A stretch of 64,000 bases of DNA from Diphasiastrum complanatum (Eukaryota; Streptophyta; Lycopodiopsida; Lycopodiales; Lycopodiaceae). Where the stretch lies: contig CM055101.1 of assembly GCA_029204225.1 (NCBI GenBank), positions 59,380,094 to 59,444,093 of the forward strand, written 5' to 3'. Shown here piece by piece: positions 55,876 through 64,000 of the stretch. How positions within the stretch are numbered: the stretch's first letter is position 1; every line of letters starts with the position of its first letter. Both the position numbers and the translations under genes were made by a program. Below the pieces are notes generated by a model. It saw only the letters and a list, made by a program, of their open reading frames with translations, was not told the DNA's origin and did not search any database.

Positions 55876-56534
55876 TCAAGGAAGTTCACAAATTGCCTCA
55901 AAACATGAAAAGAGAAGATTTTTAACATTATGAGAAATAATTTCACGCTTGCTCTTACAAGATCCAAGAGCAAATAATTGATGATACAACCACTTGCTTT
56001 TAAAATGATTTGTAAACATATCTAAACCATCAATGACAAGAAATATATCCATACAATAGGCATCATACAAGACTAGTATTGGCTTAATTGATCTTTGAGA
56101 TGTAGAAATCTCATTAAAGCAAGATGGTGCATCAATTAATGGAAGAGAAGCATAAGTGAGAATGTTGGAGTAGATACCACCTGAAAATTGCCTCTCTTTG
56201 CCATGAAAAGTGAGCCACATAGACTCGGCCTTGCCTCTTGAAGATCCCCCTGAAACCATGTGCTGAGACTCCTCTTCAAGCCTTGGCAAATCATGCAGTT
56301 GGAGTTTTGGTAGATTTGAGAATCCTACCATCATCCTCTTGATTGAGATTAGATTCTCTTTTCCGTATGCAAAGAAATATTGACAAAGCATATGGATATA
56401 AAGATCCCCGAAGTATCAATTATTGCAATCTTCATATCAAGCACCATTGATAAGAGATACCTCCAATTGAAGTCCTCAAATAAAAAGTCACATGAAATGG
56501 CACCATCTTTGCTTCTACATGATGAATCATGCAT
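55876..56534 (-). other. Unrecognised minus-strand reading frames beside LTR L3
   Basis: Two minus-strand frames (56534-56349 and 56391-55876) overlap and read like one protein: FLFEDFNWRYLLSMVLDMKI, then SNLPKLQLHDLPRLEEESQH, then YDAYCMDIFLVIDGLDMFTN. No family is recognised. The style (acidic, S/D-rich, with I/L/V-D-G patches) is similar to the unknown region in element E at 35456-37600, and like it this lies between copia parts. Relationship is not proven. Confidence 0.4.
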
Positions 56535-57396
56535 CTATGGCAGACACTCTAGAAGCAAGTTTCCCAAATCACATTCCATCAAAACAAAGCATGTATTGGA
56601 TCTTGTACATAGCGATCTTTGTGATCCAATGCCAACTCCGTCCTTAGGAGATACAATCTATTTTGTCACTTTCATAGATGATTATTCTAGATGGTCTACA
56701 GTCATGTTCATTAGCCTTTGAATGCTTCAAGAGATTGAAGGCCATGGTCGAGACACAAACATCTACAAAAGTGAGGGCACTCCTAACTGATGGTGGCGAC
56801 GAGTACATTTCTAACGAGATGTTCAACTACATGGCTGAACATGGTATAATAAGACAGTTCGCCACTTCCTATTCACCTCAACAGAACGGGATTGCAGAAA
56901 GGAAGAATCGAACTCTTCTCAACTCAGCCAGATCCATGCTACATCAAGCACACCTACCTACGAAGTTCTGGGCAGAAGCTACTGCCACAGCCTGTTACGT
57001 GCAGAACAGATCCAGCACCAAAGCTGTCAACAACAAGATTCCTCATGAAGATTGGCATGGGCACAAGCCTAGTGTCAAGCATTTAAAAATATTTGGTTGT
57101 ATATGTTTTGGTCACATTCCTAAACAACTTAGGAATAAGCTGGATCATAGGACAAATAAATGTATTTTCATTGGCTATCTTGATGAACATAAAACTTATA
57201 AAGTTTATGATCCATCCACCAATGTAGTATTTCAAGAACATACATACTATGATTTCAAACAACCATCGATAAACGATGCTATGTCATTTCATCCTATTTT
57301 ACGTAGCATGGATTTTTCCAACGTTGATGTTCCTTCTACAGATTCTGTAGCTACAGCTACAGAAGCCAATACTTGTCATCAGACCAGACCAAGCTA
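56495..57396 (+). pseudogene. Copia integrase fragment, nearly complete core
   Basis: CIYGRHSRSKFPKSHSIKTK, VLDLVHSDLCDPMPTP and FVTFIDDYSRW are followed, after a frameshift near 56710, by LLTDGGDEYISNEMF (first G of DNGGEY altered), SYSPQQNGIAERKNRTLLN, ARSMLHQAHLPTKFWAEA, FGCICFGHIP and FIGYLDEHKTYKVYDPST. The zinc-binding end upstream and all RT downstream are missing. A minisatellite follows 40 bases later. Confidence 0.87.
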
Positions 57397-57434
57397 GCTC
57401 GAGTAGTTGGAGAAATTCAAGAAGAAATATCATT

Positions 57435-58046
57435 GAATGCGGTCCCTTTGCGGTCCTCTGCGGTCCTCTGCGACCTCTATGGTACCTAATGCGGTCCATC
57501 TGTGGTCCTCTGCGGTCCTCCCGCCGCCGTGGGCTGAGTTCTACGGTCCTTTGCGGTCCTCAACGACCCTCTGCGACCTCTGCGGTCCTCTACGACCTCT
57601 GCCATCCTCTGCGACCCTCTGCGGTCCTCTACGGTCCTCTGCGACCTTTGCGGTCCTCTGCAACCTCTGCGGCCCTCTGCTGTCTTCTGCAACCTCTGCG
57701 ACCCTCTGCGACACTCTACGGTCCACCCGCCGAGTCGGTGGTCCCTCTTTGGTCCTTTGAGGTCACTCTCTGGTCCTAATGCTGTCCCTCTGCGGTCCCT
57801 AATGCGGTCCCTCTACGGTCCTGTGCGGTCCCTCTGCTGTCCCTCTATGGTCCTCTGCGGTCCCTCTGCAGTTCCTCTGTGGTCCCTATGCAACCCTCTA
57901 CGGTCCACAAGCCGCGACGGGTGCTCCCTCTGCAGTCTTTGAGGTCCCTCTCTGGTCTTATGCGACCCTCTACGGTCTCTCTGATGTCCTATGCGGTCCC
58001 TAATGCGGTCCATAATCACTCCCTAATGCGGTCCTTTGCGGTCCCT
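57435..58046. repeat. Minisatellite of 'ctctgcggtc' units, about 610 bp
   Basis: Variants of (c)ctctgcggtc, ctctgcgacc and ctaatgcggtcc repeat about every 10-17 bases through the tract, with longer-range copies (aatgcggtccctctgcggtcc). It is open in several frames on both strands because stops are absent from the unit. These are not genes. Confidence 0.92.
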
Positions 58047-58047
58047 A

Positions 58048-58186
58048 ATGGGGAACTAAGGACCTCCCGCCGCGGCGGGAGGTTCTGATGTTGTTTTTTT
58101 ACACTCAGCTAATGTTCAATGGGGAGCTCAGAAAATTTAAAATGGGGAACTCAGAACCTCCCGCTGCGGCGGGAGGCTCTGAAATT
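58048..58186. repeat. Two direct copies of a GC palindrome unit
   Basis: ggggaactaaggacctcccgc (58050 onward) and ggggaactcagaacctcccgc (58144 onward) begin ~44-bp direct repeats 94 bp apart. The first contains the perfect 20-bp palindrome cctcccgccgcggcgggagg (58063-58082). The second has it with one change (58157-58176). They sit at the end of the minisatellite. Confidence 0.8.
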
Positions 58187-58189
58187 GTT

Positions 58190-58887
58190 TTCATGAAAAA
58201 AATTCCAATTCATAAAAATGGTCTTCAGTTTAAATTTATAACTTATGTCTCTTCAAAATTGAACGAAAAATACCATTGATTTGGACTTTTGCTTGCAAGT
58301 AAATCGACGCTTCCAAAATCGAATTGTGGAGGTATGCTTAGAATACTCAGAATTAAAACGAGAATGTGAAGTCTATGGAGGGGGTAGGGGTTTTACTTAT
58401 ACCATTTTTTGATGGATAGATGTATATGATACTTATGGGATATACCATTTGCCACATGTCACTGTCTTATCCCGCAGAGCTATTTCAGCATCTCATATAT
58501 TCAAGAAAAATACATTTTTATATAATAGATAACTGGACGGGGAAGGCCCATTCTGGGTTTTTGGGCCGCAACCGCAACCGCACCGCACCGCAATCCGCAA
58601 CCTACAAAACCATGAGTTCAAAACTAACGGCCAAGGACTATAGTCCAATGGTTGAGGACCAAGTGGCAAGGGGTAAGGGCCAAACTTTAAGGACCAATGG
58701 CAAAAGGCTAAGGAAGATCCACTAATATTTTATAAAGATATTTAAATTACATAAAACTATTTCAAGATAATTTCAAATAACTTCAAAACTTAGGTATATT
58801 TATCCAGCTATTTACATTGTGTGTTATAAATTTACATCTATGTATGTGTGTATGTTTCAACGTATGTTGACATCATAATTTCTTTGT
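58190..58887. other. No gene recognised
   Basis: This is mostly AT-rich sequence with a short 'gcaaccgcaaccgcaccgcaccgcaa' tract at 58567-58593 and a (gt) run at 58883-58895 that ends in tag, a possible splice acceptor for the next gene. Confidence 0.4.
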
Positions 58888-58897
58888 GTGTGTGTAG

Positions 58898-59566
58898 GGC
58901 TTGCAATGGAAAATGATCGTGAGAAAAATGTCCACATTGTCTTGCTATATCGAAAAGAAGTCGTTGCATTTGATCAAATTTTGAGTATTGAACCAAGCCA
59001 GATGTGTTTCTTTCGCAAAATTGGCACAAATAAATGCATGGTGAGTATATCAAAAGTGCTCAAGATGGATTGTCCATTGCCCATACCCACAGACGAGTAT
59101 CACTCATCTTGCAGACATTTATGATAATTTGTTGGACTTAATGGCAAACAGATTATTGTGAGATAACAATGACGTGGTGAAGATTGATGATCTTCCAGTC
59201 TTGGCATGTCATGTTTATAGTTTGTTCAGCTAGCTTCAAAGGTTATTGCAGTTTTGAAAAAAATAAGTTGTTTGCCACTGTAAAGTTAATATCGGTAACA
59301 AATGAAGGAACCATTCAAAATGCCATGGCAGATGATGGAGTCCCATTTTACTCACCAAATAAATCGATGATATGGTGTATATCGAAACTTTCTTTACATG
59401 CTACGAATGTTGGGCACGTATCGTTCGACGAGACAATGAATGAGTATTACACTTATTATGATCGCAATTACAACAGATCATCGACACGTATACATGTACG
59501 ACTACCTTCAATCACAATAAGAGAACATCAACAAAAACAACATATAATTTTGATTTCCTCACTGGC
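58898..59566 (+). other. Candidate upstream exons of the transposase-like gene
   Basis: After a possible acceptor (gtgtgtgtgtag) a frame reads LAMENDREKNVHIVLLYRKE ... SIEPSQMCFFRKIGTNKC to 59124. A second frame covers about 59275-59540 (KLISVTNEGTIQNAMADDGV ... GHVSFDETMNEYYTYYDRNY). Both look protein-like and are on the same strand as the gene at 59567. Exon borders cannot be fixed by eye. Confidence 0.4.
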
Positions 59567-61135
59567 GTGGAAGATGTCAATCATAATAATAGTGCAAACT
59601 TCAAACGGATTAGGTATAGTTCAGATGTTCTCACTGGTGTGGATGATATCAATGCTCATGATGTGACTGATAGCAATGCTACAAGATCAGCTTTGTACAG
59701 CTCTGATGTTTTGACAGACATGGACGATGTAATTGGTTATGATCTGACACGATCAACATACAACTCAGACATCCTAACTGGGATAGACGATGTGGTTAGC
59801 AATAATGTATCTCGGCAAAATGGGTCTGGTAAAAATTTATTGATGCATATGAGAAATGTTAATGTGGAAAATGGACACTACAATCCATCTCAAGCGAATG
59901 CTATCACCGGTAGTCACGGTCATAGACTTTCTCAAATGGCAAGACAATCCAAGAAGACAATATCCTTTACAACATTGCTTTCTACTACTTCTAGACAACA
60001 TGATTCAGATTTTTCTATATTTGATTTTGATGAAGACGATGAGATAGGTAATTGGAATGAAATGTTAAAAGAATCTATATCAAGAGTTGGTCAATCACAC
60101 GAGAAAAGTTTTGAGAGTCCAATGCAACATGATCCAAGTTTCGAATCTTTTGGAGCTTCTCGAAACTGCAAAAGAAAGCGTGTGCTTGCATTCGTCGTTC
60201 TAAAGAAGGCACATTTTGTTTTATCACCAGAACATATAAAAGAGACTTTGATGCAGCCTTGTTGTAAAAGATTATGTATACGCAAAATCACTTACAAAGA
60301 ATGTGAAGACTTGAGACTAAGTGTATGGAGAAAGCGAGGATCATATAGACATAATTACCTTTTACAAATGTTCGGATGTTTTTTGAAGGCACGAGATAAT
60401 TCGAACATTGCATGCAATATGCGGGAAGAATCCTGTTTAAGACTTAAACCTGTAGTTTTAGGTAAAACCATATGTTCAAAGGCATTTCAAGATCTATTGG
60501 GAGTTTCCCATGGATTGTTTTGGCAGATAATCTTTGAGGCACGCAACAATATTGTCTATAAATTTCATGGGAATACAGGTACATTAAAACAGCGTGCACA
60601 TTCAAGAGGGGGACCTGCTATTATGCGTGGAATCTTAGAAAAGCATGCTCTACCCCAGCCGCATCTTCAACATAAATCAAAAGATGGAGTAGTTTATTGT
60701 GAACATCATCTCCCTCCTGGCATGTCTAAAGGTGATGTCTTCAATTCCATCAACAAAGAACTTCAAGAAACTAGCATGTCCGCAATCTCCAGAAATACAT
60801 TGTATCGGTTGTGGAGACATGAGGTTCGATATGTCAAGACTCCAACAAAACAAAGAATGTCCAAATGTAAGCTAAAAAATGCGATCGAAACTTCTATTGA
60901 TATTAAGGTGCGAGATCGCCAGAACAAATTTGTTGCAATACGGCCTCCAGATGAAGATGTTGCAGCGGGAGCCTCATTTTGGATGGCAAAGATTGTCGGA
61001 ATAGGGACCGATGCTGATGGTATGGTCACTTCACTCAAAGCATTATGGTATGAACCTAAATCCACTCGGAGACGTGGAAACAATCCAATTGACAACAAAG
61101 AATTATACGAAGACTGTCTTTCAAAAGCCTCTTGA
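59462..61135 (+). CDS. Transposase-like protein with cysteine motifs and acidic repeats, 3'-truncated
   Basis: The frame is open from 59462 to 61135 (about 557 codons). An N-terminal part has four diverged repeats of S/F-D-[FVI]-L-T-[GD]-[VMI]-[ED]-D-[VI] (about 59546, 59615, 59702, 59765). An acidic FDFDEDDEIGNW patch follows. The middle has QPCCKRLCIRKITYKECEDL (60255-60314) and LGKTICSKAFQDLLGVSHGLF (60459-60521). Then come KFHGNTG and HHLPPGMSKGDVFNSINKEL (about 60706-60765) with SRNTLYRLWRHEVRYVKTP. This C-C-x3-C, I/V-C-x2-A-F-x-x-x-x-G-[VI]-S, H-G-N and L-P arrangement is shared by a broad family of uncharacterised eukaryotic proteins thought to be transposon-derived. The tail (RPPDEDVAAGASFWMAKIVG...VTSLKALWYEP) resembles a Tudor/chromo-like fold. 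Coding ends where a copia integrase fragment begins at about 61125-61140, so the true C-terminus is lost. Confidence 0.62.
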   Translation, partial: SQLQQIIDTYTCTTTFNHNKRTSTKTTYNFDFLTGVEDVNHNNSANFKRIRYSSDVLTGVDDINAHDVTDSNATRSALYSSDVLTDMDDVIGYDLTRSTYNSDILTGIDDVVSNNVSRQNGSGKNLLMHMRNVNVENGHYNPSQANAITGSHGHRLSQMARQSKKTISFTTLLSTTSRQHDSDFSIFDFDEDDEIGNWNEMLKESISRVGQSHEKSFESPMQHDPSFESFGASRNCKRKRVLAFVVLKKAHFVLSPEHIKETLMQPCCKRLCIRKITYKECEDLRLSVWRKRGSYRHNYLLQMFGCFLKARDNSNIACNMREESCLRLKPVVLGKTICSKAFQDLLGVSHGLFWQIIFEARNNIVYKFHGNTGTLKQRAHSRGGPAIMRGILEKHALPQPHLQHKSKDGVVYCEHHLPPGMSKGDVFNSINKELQETSMSAISRNTLYRLWRHEVRYVKTPTKQRMSKCKLKNAIETSIDIKVRDRQNKFVAIRPPDEDVAAGASFWMAKIVGIGTDADGMVTSLKALWYEPKSTRRRGNNPIDNKELYEDCLSKAS

Positions 61136-61139
61136 ATAG

Positions 61140-61690
61140 CATCTCAAAAGGTGTTCTTCCATCCAAAATAGCACTTGGCCACCTATTGCACAAAGAAATC
61201 GGCACACAACAAAGCTTGATCCCAAAATGACTTATCAAGGTTAGCACTTAACCTCATGGCTTTGGCACCTTCACGTAAAGTCTTATTCTTCCTCTCAGCC
61301 ACTCCATTTTGTTGTGGGGTCCTTGGTGTTGTATACTCCCTCTTGATCCCATGCTCATCACAAAAAGCCTTGAACTTGGTAGATATGTACTCACCACCAT
61401 TGTCACTTCTTAAGCACTTGATCCTTGTGGAAAATTGGTTCTCCCTTGCATTCTTAAACTTAACAAAGACATCATACACTTCGTCTTTGCTCTTTAGTAG
61501 CTAGATCCAACAAAATCTACTAAAATCATTATTGAAAGTTACATACATCTTAGCTCCACTATTGCTAATTGTAGTAATTCCATGAATATTCGAATGTACA
61601 ACTTGAAAAGGCTTTGTAAAATGTGCACCTCTTTGGTGCAATTTTAGAGCTTGAACCAAATTGTACGATTATTTTGCACATTGTGCGTTT
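61140..61690 (-). pseudogene. Copia integrase fragment (minus strand)
   Basis: Minus-strand translation gives FKLYIRIF-region core start near 61600, FVKFKNARENQFSTRIKCLR, SDNGGEYISTKFKAFCDEHG, TPRTPQQNGVAERKNKTLRE and LSANLDKSFWDQA, ending in LDGRTPFEMLFKR. Stops occur at about 61500 and 61200. It abuts the 3' end of the transposase-like gene and has no LTR or RT, so it is a stray fragment. Confidence 0.88.
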
Positions 61691-62119
61691 TCCAAGACCA
61701 AAGAGTAGAATATTCACAAGTTTGACCTTTTAGACTAAATTATTCTATTCTAAAGGTTGCAAATTTAAAGCAACTATTTGGATCCTTTAGAATATTTAAA
61801 AGTCGTTAAACTTTCCACATTATAGCTTCCTCATGGTCTTACAATACACATGCCATGGAATAGAATTAACTTGGGGTGACATGCCCACACCCTAGCATAC
61901 AAAAAATCGGATTTTAATAAAATTGTCAGGCTAGAACTGCAACCTAGTACTCATCAACATCAGCTGCACATGCATCAACCAATTTGTACAAATACTCCTT
62001 GATGTGTGCTTGAGAGATTTCTGGAATAGATATTGATCTTTCGACATCATATCCATGTTTCTTTACCATCTCTTTTGCCTTGATTTTCCATGCATAAATC
62101 ACAACATCAATATCTACAT
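61691..62119. other. No gene recognised
   Basis: This AT-rich stretch lies between two copia fragments of opposite orientation. No frame is convincing. Confidence 0.4.
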
Positions 62120-62281
62120 CTTCAACTTTTTAAGAACTTTTGGATGCACATGCTATGTCAATATAACTCTTGATGATAGGACCAAGGAGGATCAATCTTC
62201 AAGAAAAGGTATATTTGTTGGATATAGTGAGATGAGTAAAGCCTACAAGGTTTACATTCCAACTACTAACAAAGTGATTGT
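62120..62281 (+). pseudogene. Copia integrase C-terminal fragment
   Basis: FLRTFGCTCYVNITLDDRTK, SSRKGIFVGYSEMSKAYKVY and IPTTNKVIVV are copia integrase C-terminal motifs. The fragment is cut at 62281 by the LTR of the next element, which inserted into it. Confidence 0.85.
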
Positions 62282-63236
62282 TGTTGTAAAATCGCGTGTG
62301 GGCGTGAGTGGCAGCGGAAGCTTGAGGATTGGAATGTGGCATGTAGGAACGAAAACGCAACAATTAGCAGCAGAATTATTCAAGTAGAAGAATTCATACA
62401 TAATGTGCAAATGAACGACACAGTAGTTAGACAAAAATTGCACTCTGATAAAATATTAACAGTGAGTACAATAAGTAATAACTTCAGCTTGCTGAGCGTG
62501 ATAACGCTGACTATAGAAAAATTTTAATTGGAAGAGAGTTTCAATTAACTCAATTAACTCAAATTAACACTTAATATATAGATTTACAAGTGTCAAGGAA
62601 CAAAATATCTTACAAGCCTTTAATGCTATTTACGCCAGTCTTTGCATATGTACAAAATTGGTAACCGCCAACCGCCTTTGGGATATTTGGTTGTCTAGTT
62701 GTTTTAGGGTTGCTAATAAGTTGGTGACGTCGGTCAGCCAATGTAGCAAAATGCGAAAAAGTCAAAAAACCCGAAGGTGCCCTTAGACTGAAGGTTTGTA
62801 ACTCCTGAAGGTGCCCTTACACTAAAGGTATGTAAATTCCTAAGGCGCCCTTAGATTCAAGACAATGATGAAGGCGAAAAAGCCGAAAAAATGCCTTACA
62901 CTGAAGGCAGAGAAGAAGGCGAAGGTGCCTTAGATTAAAGGTAGTGAAGAAGATGAAAGTGCCTTGGATTAAAGACAACAAAAAAGACAAAGAAGGAGAA
63001 GGTGCCTTAAAAAATGATTTCCAAGGCATTTTGGCCACTTGGCTAGTGTGTCGCATTTTTTGCTAAGGAGCAAAAAAGGGCAAAGAAGGAGAAGGTGTCT
63101 TAAAATGATTTCTAAGGCACAAGAAATCTCAAGGAAAAAAATGTGAAGGCCCAAAAAATATGTTGTCGGGCTTCGGTTTTTCAGGATGCTCATTACTTGA
63201 ACAGTTTGTTTAAGGCTGAGCATAAGACATCAAACA
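62282..63236 (-). repeat. 3' LTR of minus-strand copia element F (955 bp)
   Basis: The inner end is fixed by a polypurine tract (minus strand aagggggag, 63246-63238) followed by TGTTTGATG. The outer end, TGTTGTAAAATCGCG on the plus strand at 62282, aligns with the primer-binding-site-bounded end of the LTR of element C at 16491. The LTR carries an array of 'gaaggtgcc(c)ttag' units at 62780-63100. It inserted into a copia integrase remnant. Confidence 0.85.
62775..63115. repeat. Array of 'cgaaggtgcctta' motifs inside LTR F
   Basis: At least eight variants of (g)aaggtgcc(c)tta, spaced by 'gattaaaggtagtgaagaag'-like purine sequence, occur here and in the homologous LTR of element C (16670-16850). 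Related forms occur in LTR D (41270-41400). Confidence 0.7.
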
Positions 63237-64000
63237 CTCCCCCTTAATGTGGATCCTGAAAAACTTTGATCTTCAGATTTAACATATCGTTAAATCTGAG
63301 ATGTTGCTCCTTTGATAGAGCCTTTGTGAAGTAATCTGCTGCCATGTAATTTGTTTTGCAGAAAATCAATTCTACTTCCTTACTGTACACTTTCTTTTTA
63401 AGGTAATGATACCTAATTTCTATATGTTTGCTTTGAGAGTGAAATCTCGGATTGAGAGAAAGCACTATTGTGCTTTGATTGTCACAATAGATTGTTGTAG
63501 GAAGTGTTTGTGTAAGATTGAGGTCTGCAAGCAATTGCCTGAGCCAGATCGCCTCTTTGGTTGCATTTGTGATAGCTATGTATTTGGATTCCGTTGATCA
63601 TAATGCAACTGAGGTATGATTTTGGCTATTCCATGAGATTGGGCCTTGGTTGTATAAGAATACAAATCCGAAAGTTGATTTTCTGGTGTCGACATCTCCT
63701 GCCCAATCCGCATCTATGTAGGCTTCAATGATGTTGGCAATTTGGCTGCCTCCGTAGCAGATGCTAAGAGTTGTCATTGCCTGAATGTACTTCATGACCT
63801 TTGTTAGCACTTTCCAATGAGCTACGTCTAGATTTGACATGAACTGGCTGAGTGTACTGACCCTATATACAAGGTTTGGTCGCGTGCAGATCATTGCGTA
63901 CATTAGTGAGCCGATGATGGATTGAAATGGGTAGCGCTTCATTTCCTCCTTTTCTACCTCAATTTGAGGAAGACTGTTCCTTTGATAGCTTTAGTCCAGG
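63237..64000 (-). pseudogene. Copia element F: RNase H and RT thumb, running off the window
   Basis: The minus strand reads FQSIIGSLMYAMICTRPNL, LSQFMSNLDVAHWKVLTKVM, AYIDADWAGDVDTRKSTFGF and FLYNQGPISWNSQ, then a stop near 63600. It continues with IYCDNQSTIVLSLNPRFHSQ, SKHIEIRYHYLKKKVYS and ADYFTKALSKEQHLRF, ending at 63244 just before the polypurine tract. The catalytic Asp of IDADWAG is retained. The 5' part lies beyond 64000. Confidence 0.9.

Noticed and set aside
57437-58019. Several long frames on both strands with repeated S-A-V-L or R-T-A-E units
   Set aside because: The minisatellite unit lacks stop codons in most frames, so frames are open on both strands. Simultaneous openness argues against a gene.

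Overview
This window looks like nuclear DNA from a land plant with a large, retrotransposon-rich genome. The evidence is plant-type Ty1/copia and Ty3/gypsy elements (several primed by initiator tRNA-Met), a LINE, a CACTA-like DUF4216 fragment, small fold-back elements, long microsatellites, and two spliced genes with GT..AG introns. I cannot fix the lineage from sequence alone. A seed-free plant (fern or lycophyte) is a guess, not a call.

Layout. 0-3.5 kb: a 690-bp solo LTR with a perfect AAACA target duplication sits inside an unrecognised coding relic. 4.0-16.9 kb: a nested stack. A minus-strand Ty3/gypsy relic (gag, protease, RNase H, integrase, most of the RT missing) is split by a full-length but decayed Ty1/copia element (6225-12411, two 726-bp LTRs). 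Its gag end is fused in frame to a minus-strand copia gag-protease-integrase fragment, which runs back to a 5' LTR at 16491. 17.2-19.9 kb: a 5'-truncated copia element with its 3' LTR. 20.5 kb: a (CT)75 microsatellite. 21.2-22.9 kb: a degraded LINE. 23-26 kb: AT-rich DNA with a copia relic, a 317-bp inverted-copy repeat and a 202-bp hAT-like MITE. 26.2-27.3 kb (minus): an intact three-exon SAR1-type small GTPase gene. 28-31 kb: low-complexity DNA. 31.1-41.4 kb: copia fragments, including one element whose integrase/RT/RNase H part is replaced by about 2 kb of unrecognised coding-like DNA, a spliced DUF4216-type fragment, and an internally deleted copia in which gag joins RT directly.

42.6-53.5 kb is the most gene-like part. 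A three-exon gene encodes a predicted 2,412-aa acidic protein. It has a short SAP-like N-terminal segment, about fourteen diverged ~65-aa repeats with a basic R-G-R/K core, three 72-aa repeats at an exact 216-nt period, and a second SAP-like segment near the C-terminus. Its 3' flank to about 53.5 kb has no recognisable element.

53.5-58.2 kb: fold-back and GC-rich repeats, a deleted LTR, an unrecognised minus-strand reading frame, a copia integrase fragment, a ~610-bp 'ctctgcggtc' minisatellite and two copies of a GC palindrome. 58.9-61.1 kb: a transposase-like gene with cysteine motifs, four 'S-D-x-L-T' acidic repeats and a possible Tudor/chromo-like tail. It is cut off by a minus-strand copia integrase fragment. 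61.1-64 kb: copia fragments and the 3' LTR, RNase H and RT end of a minus-strand copia running out of the window.

No CRISPR arrays, rRNA genes or convincing tRNA genes were seen. The only genes I would defend as functional hosts are the SAR1 gene and the 2,412-aa protein. The transposase-like gene is probably a truncated mobile or domesticated gene.
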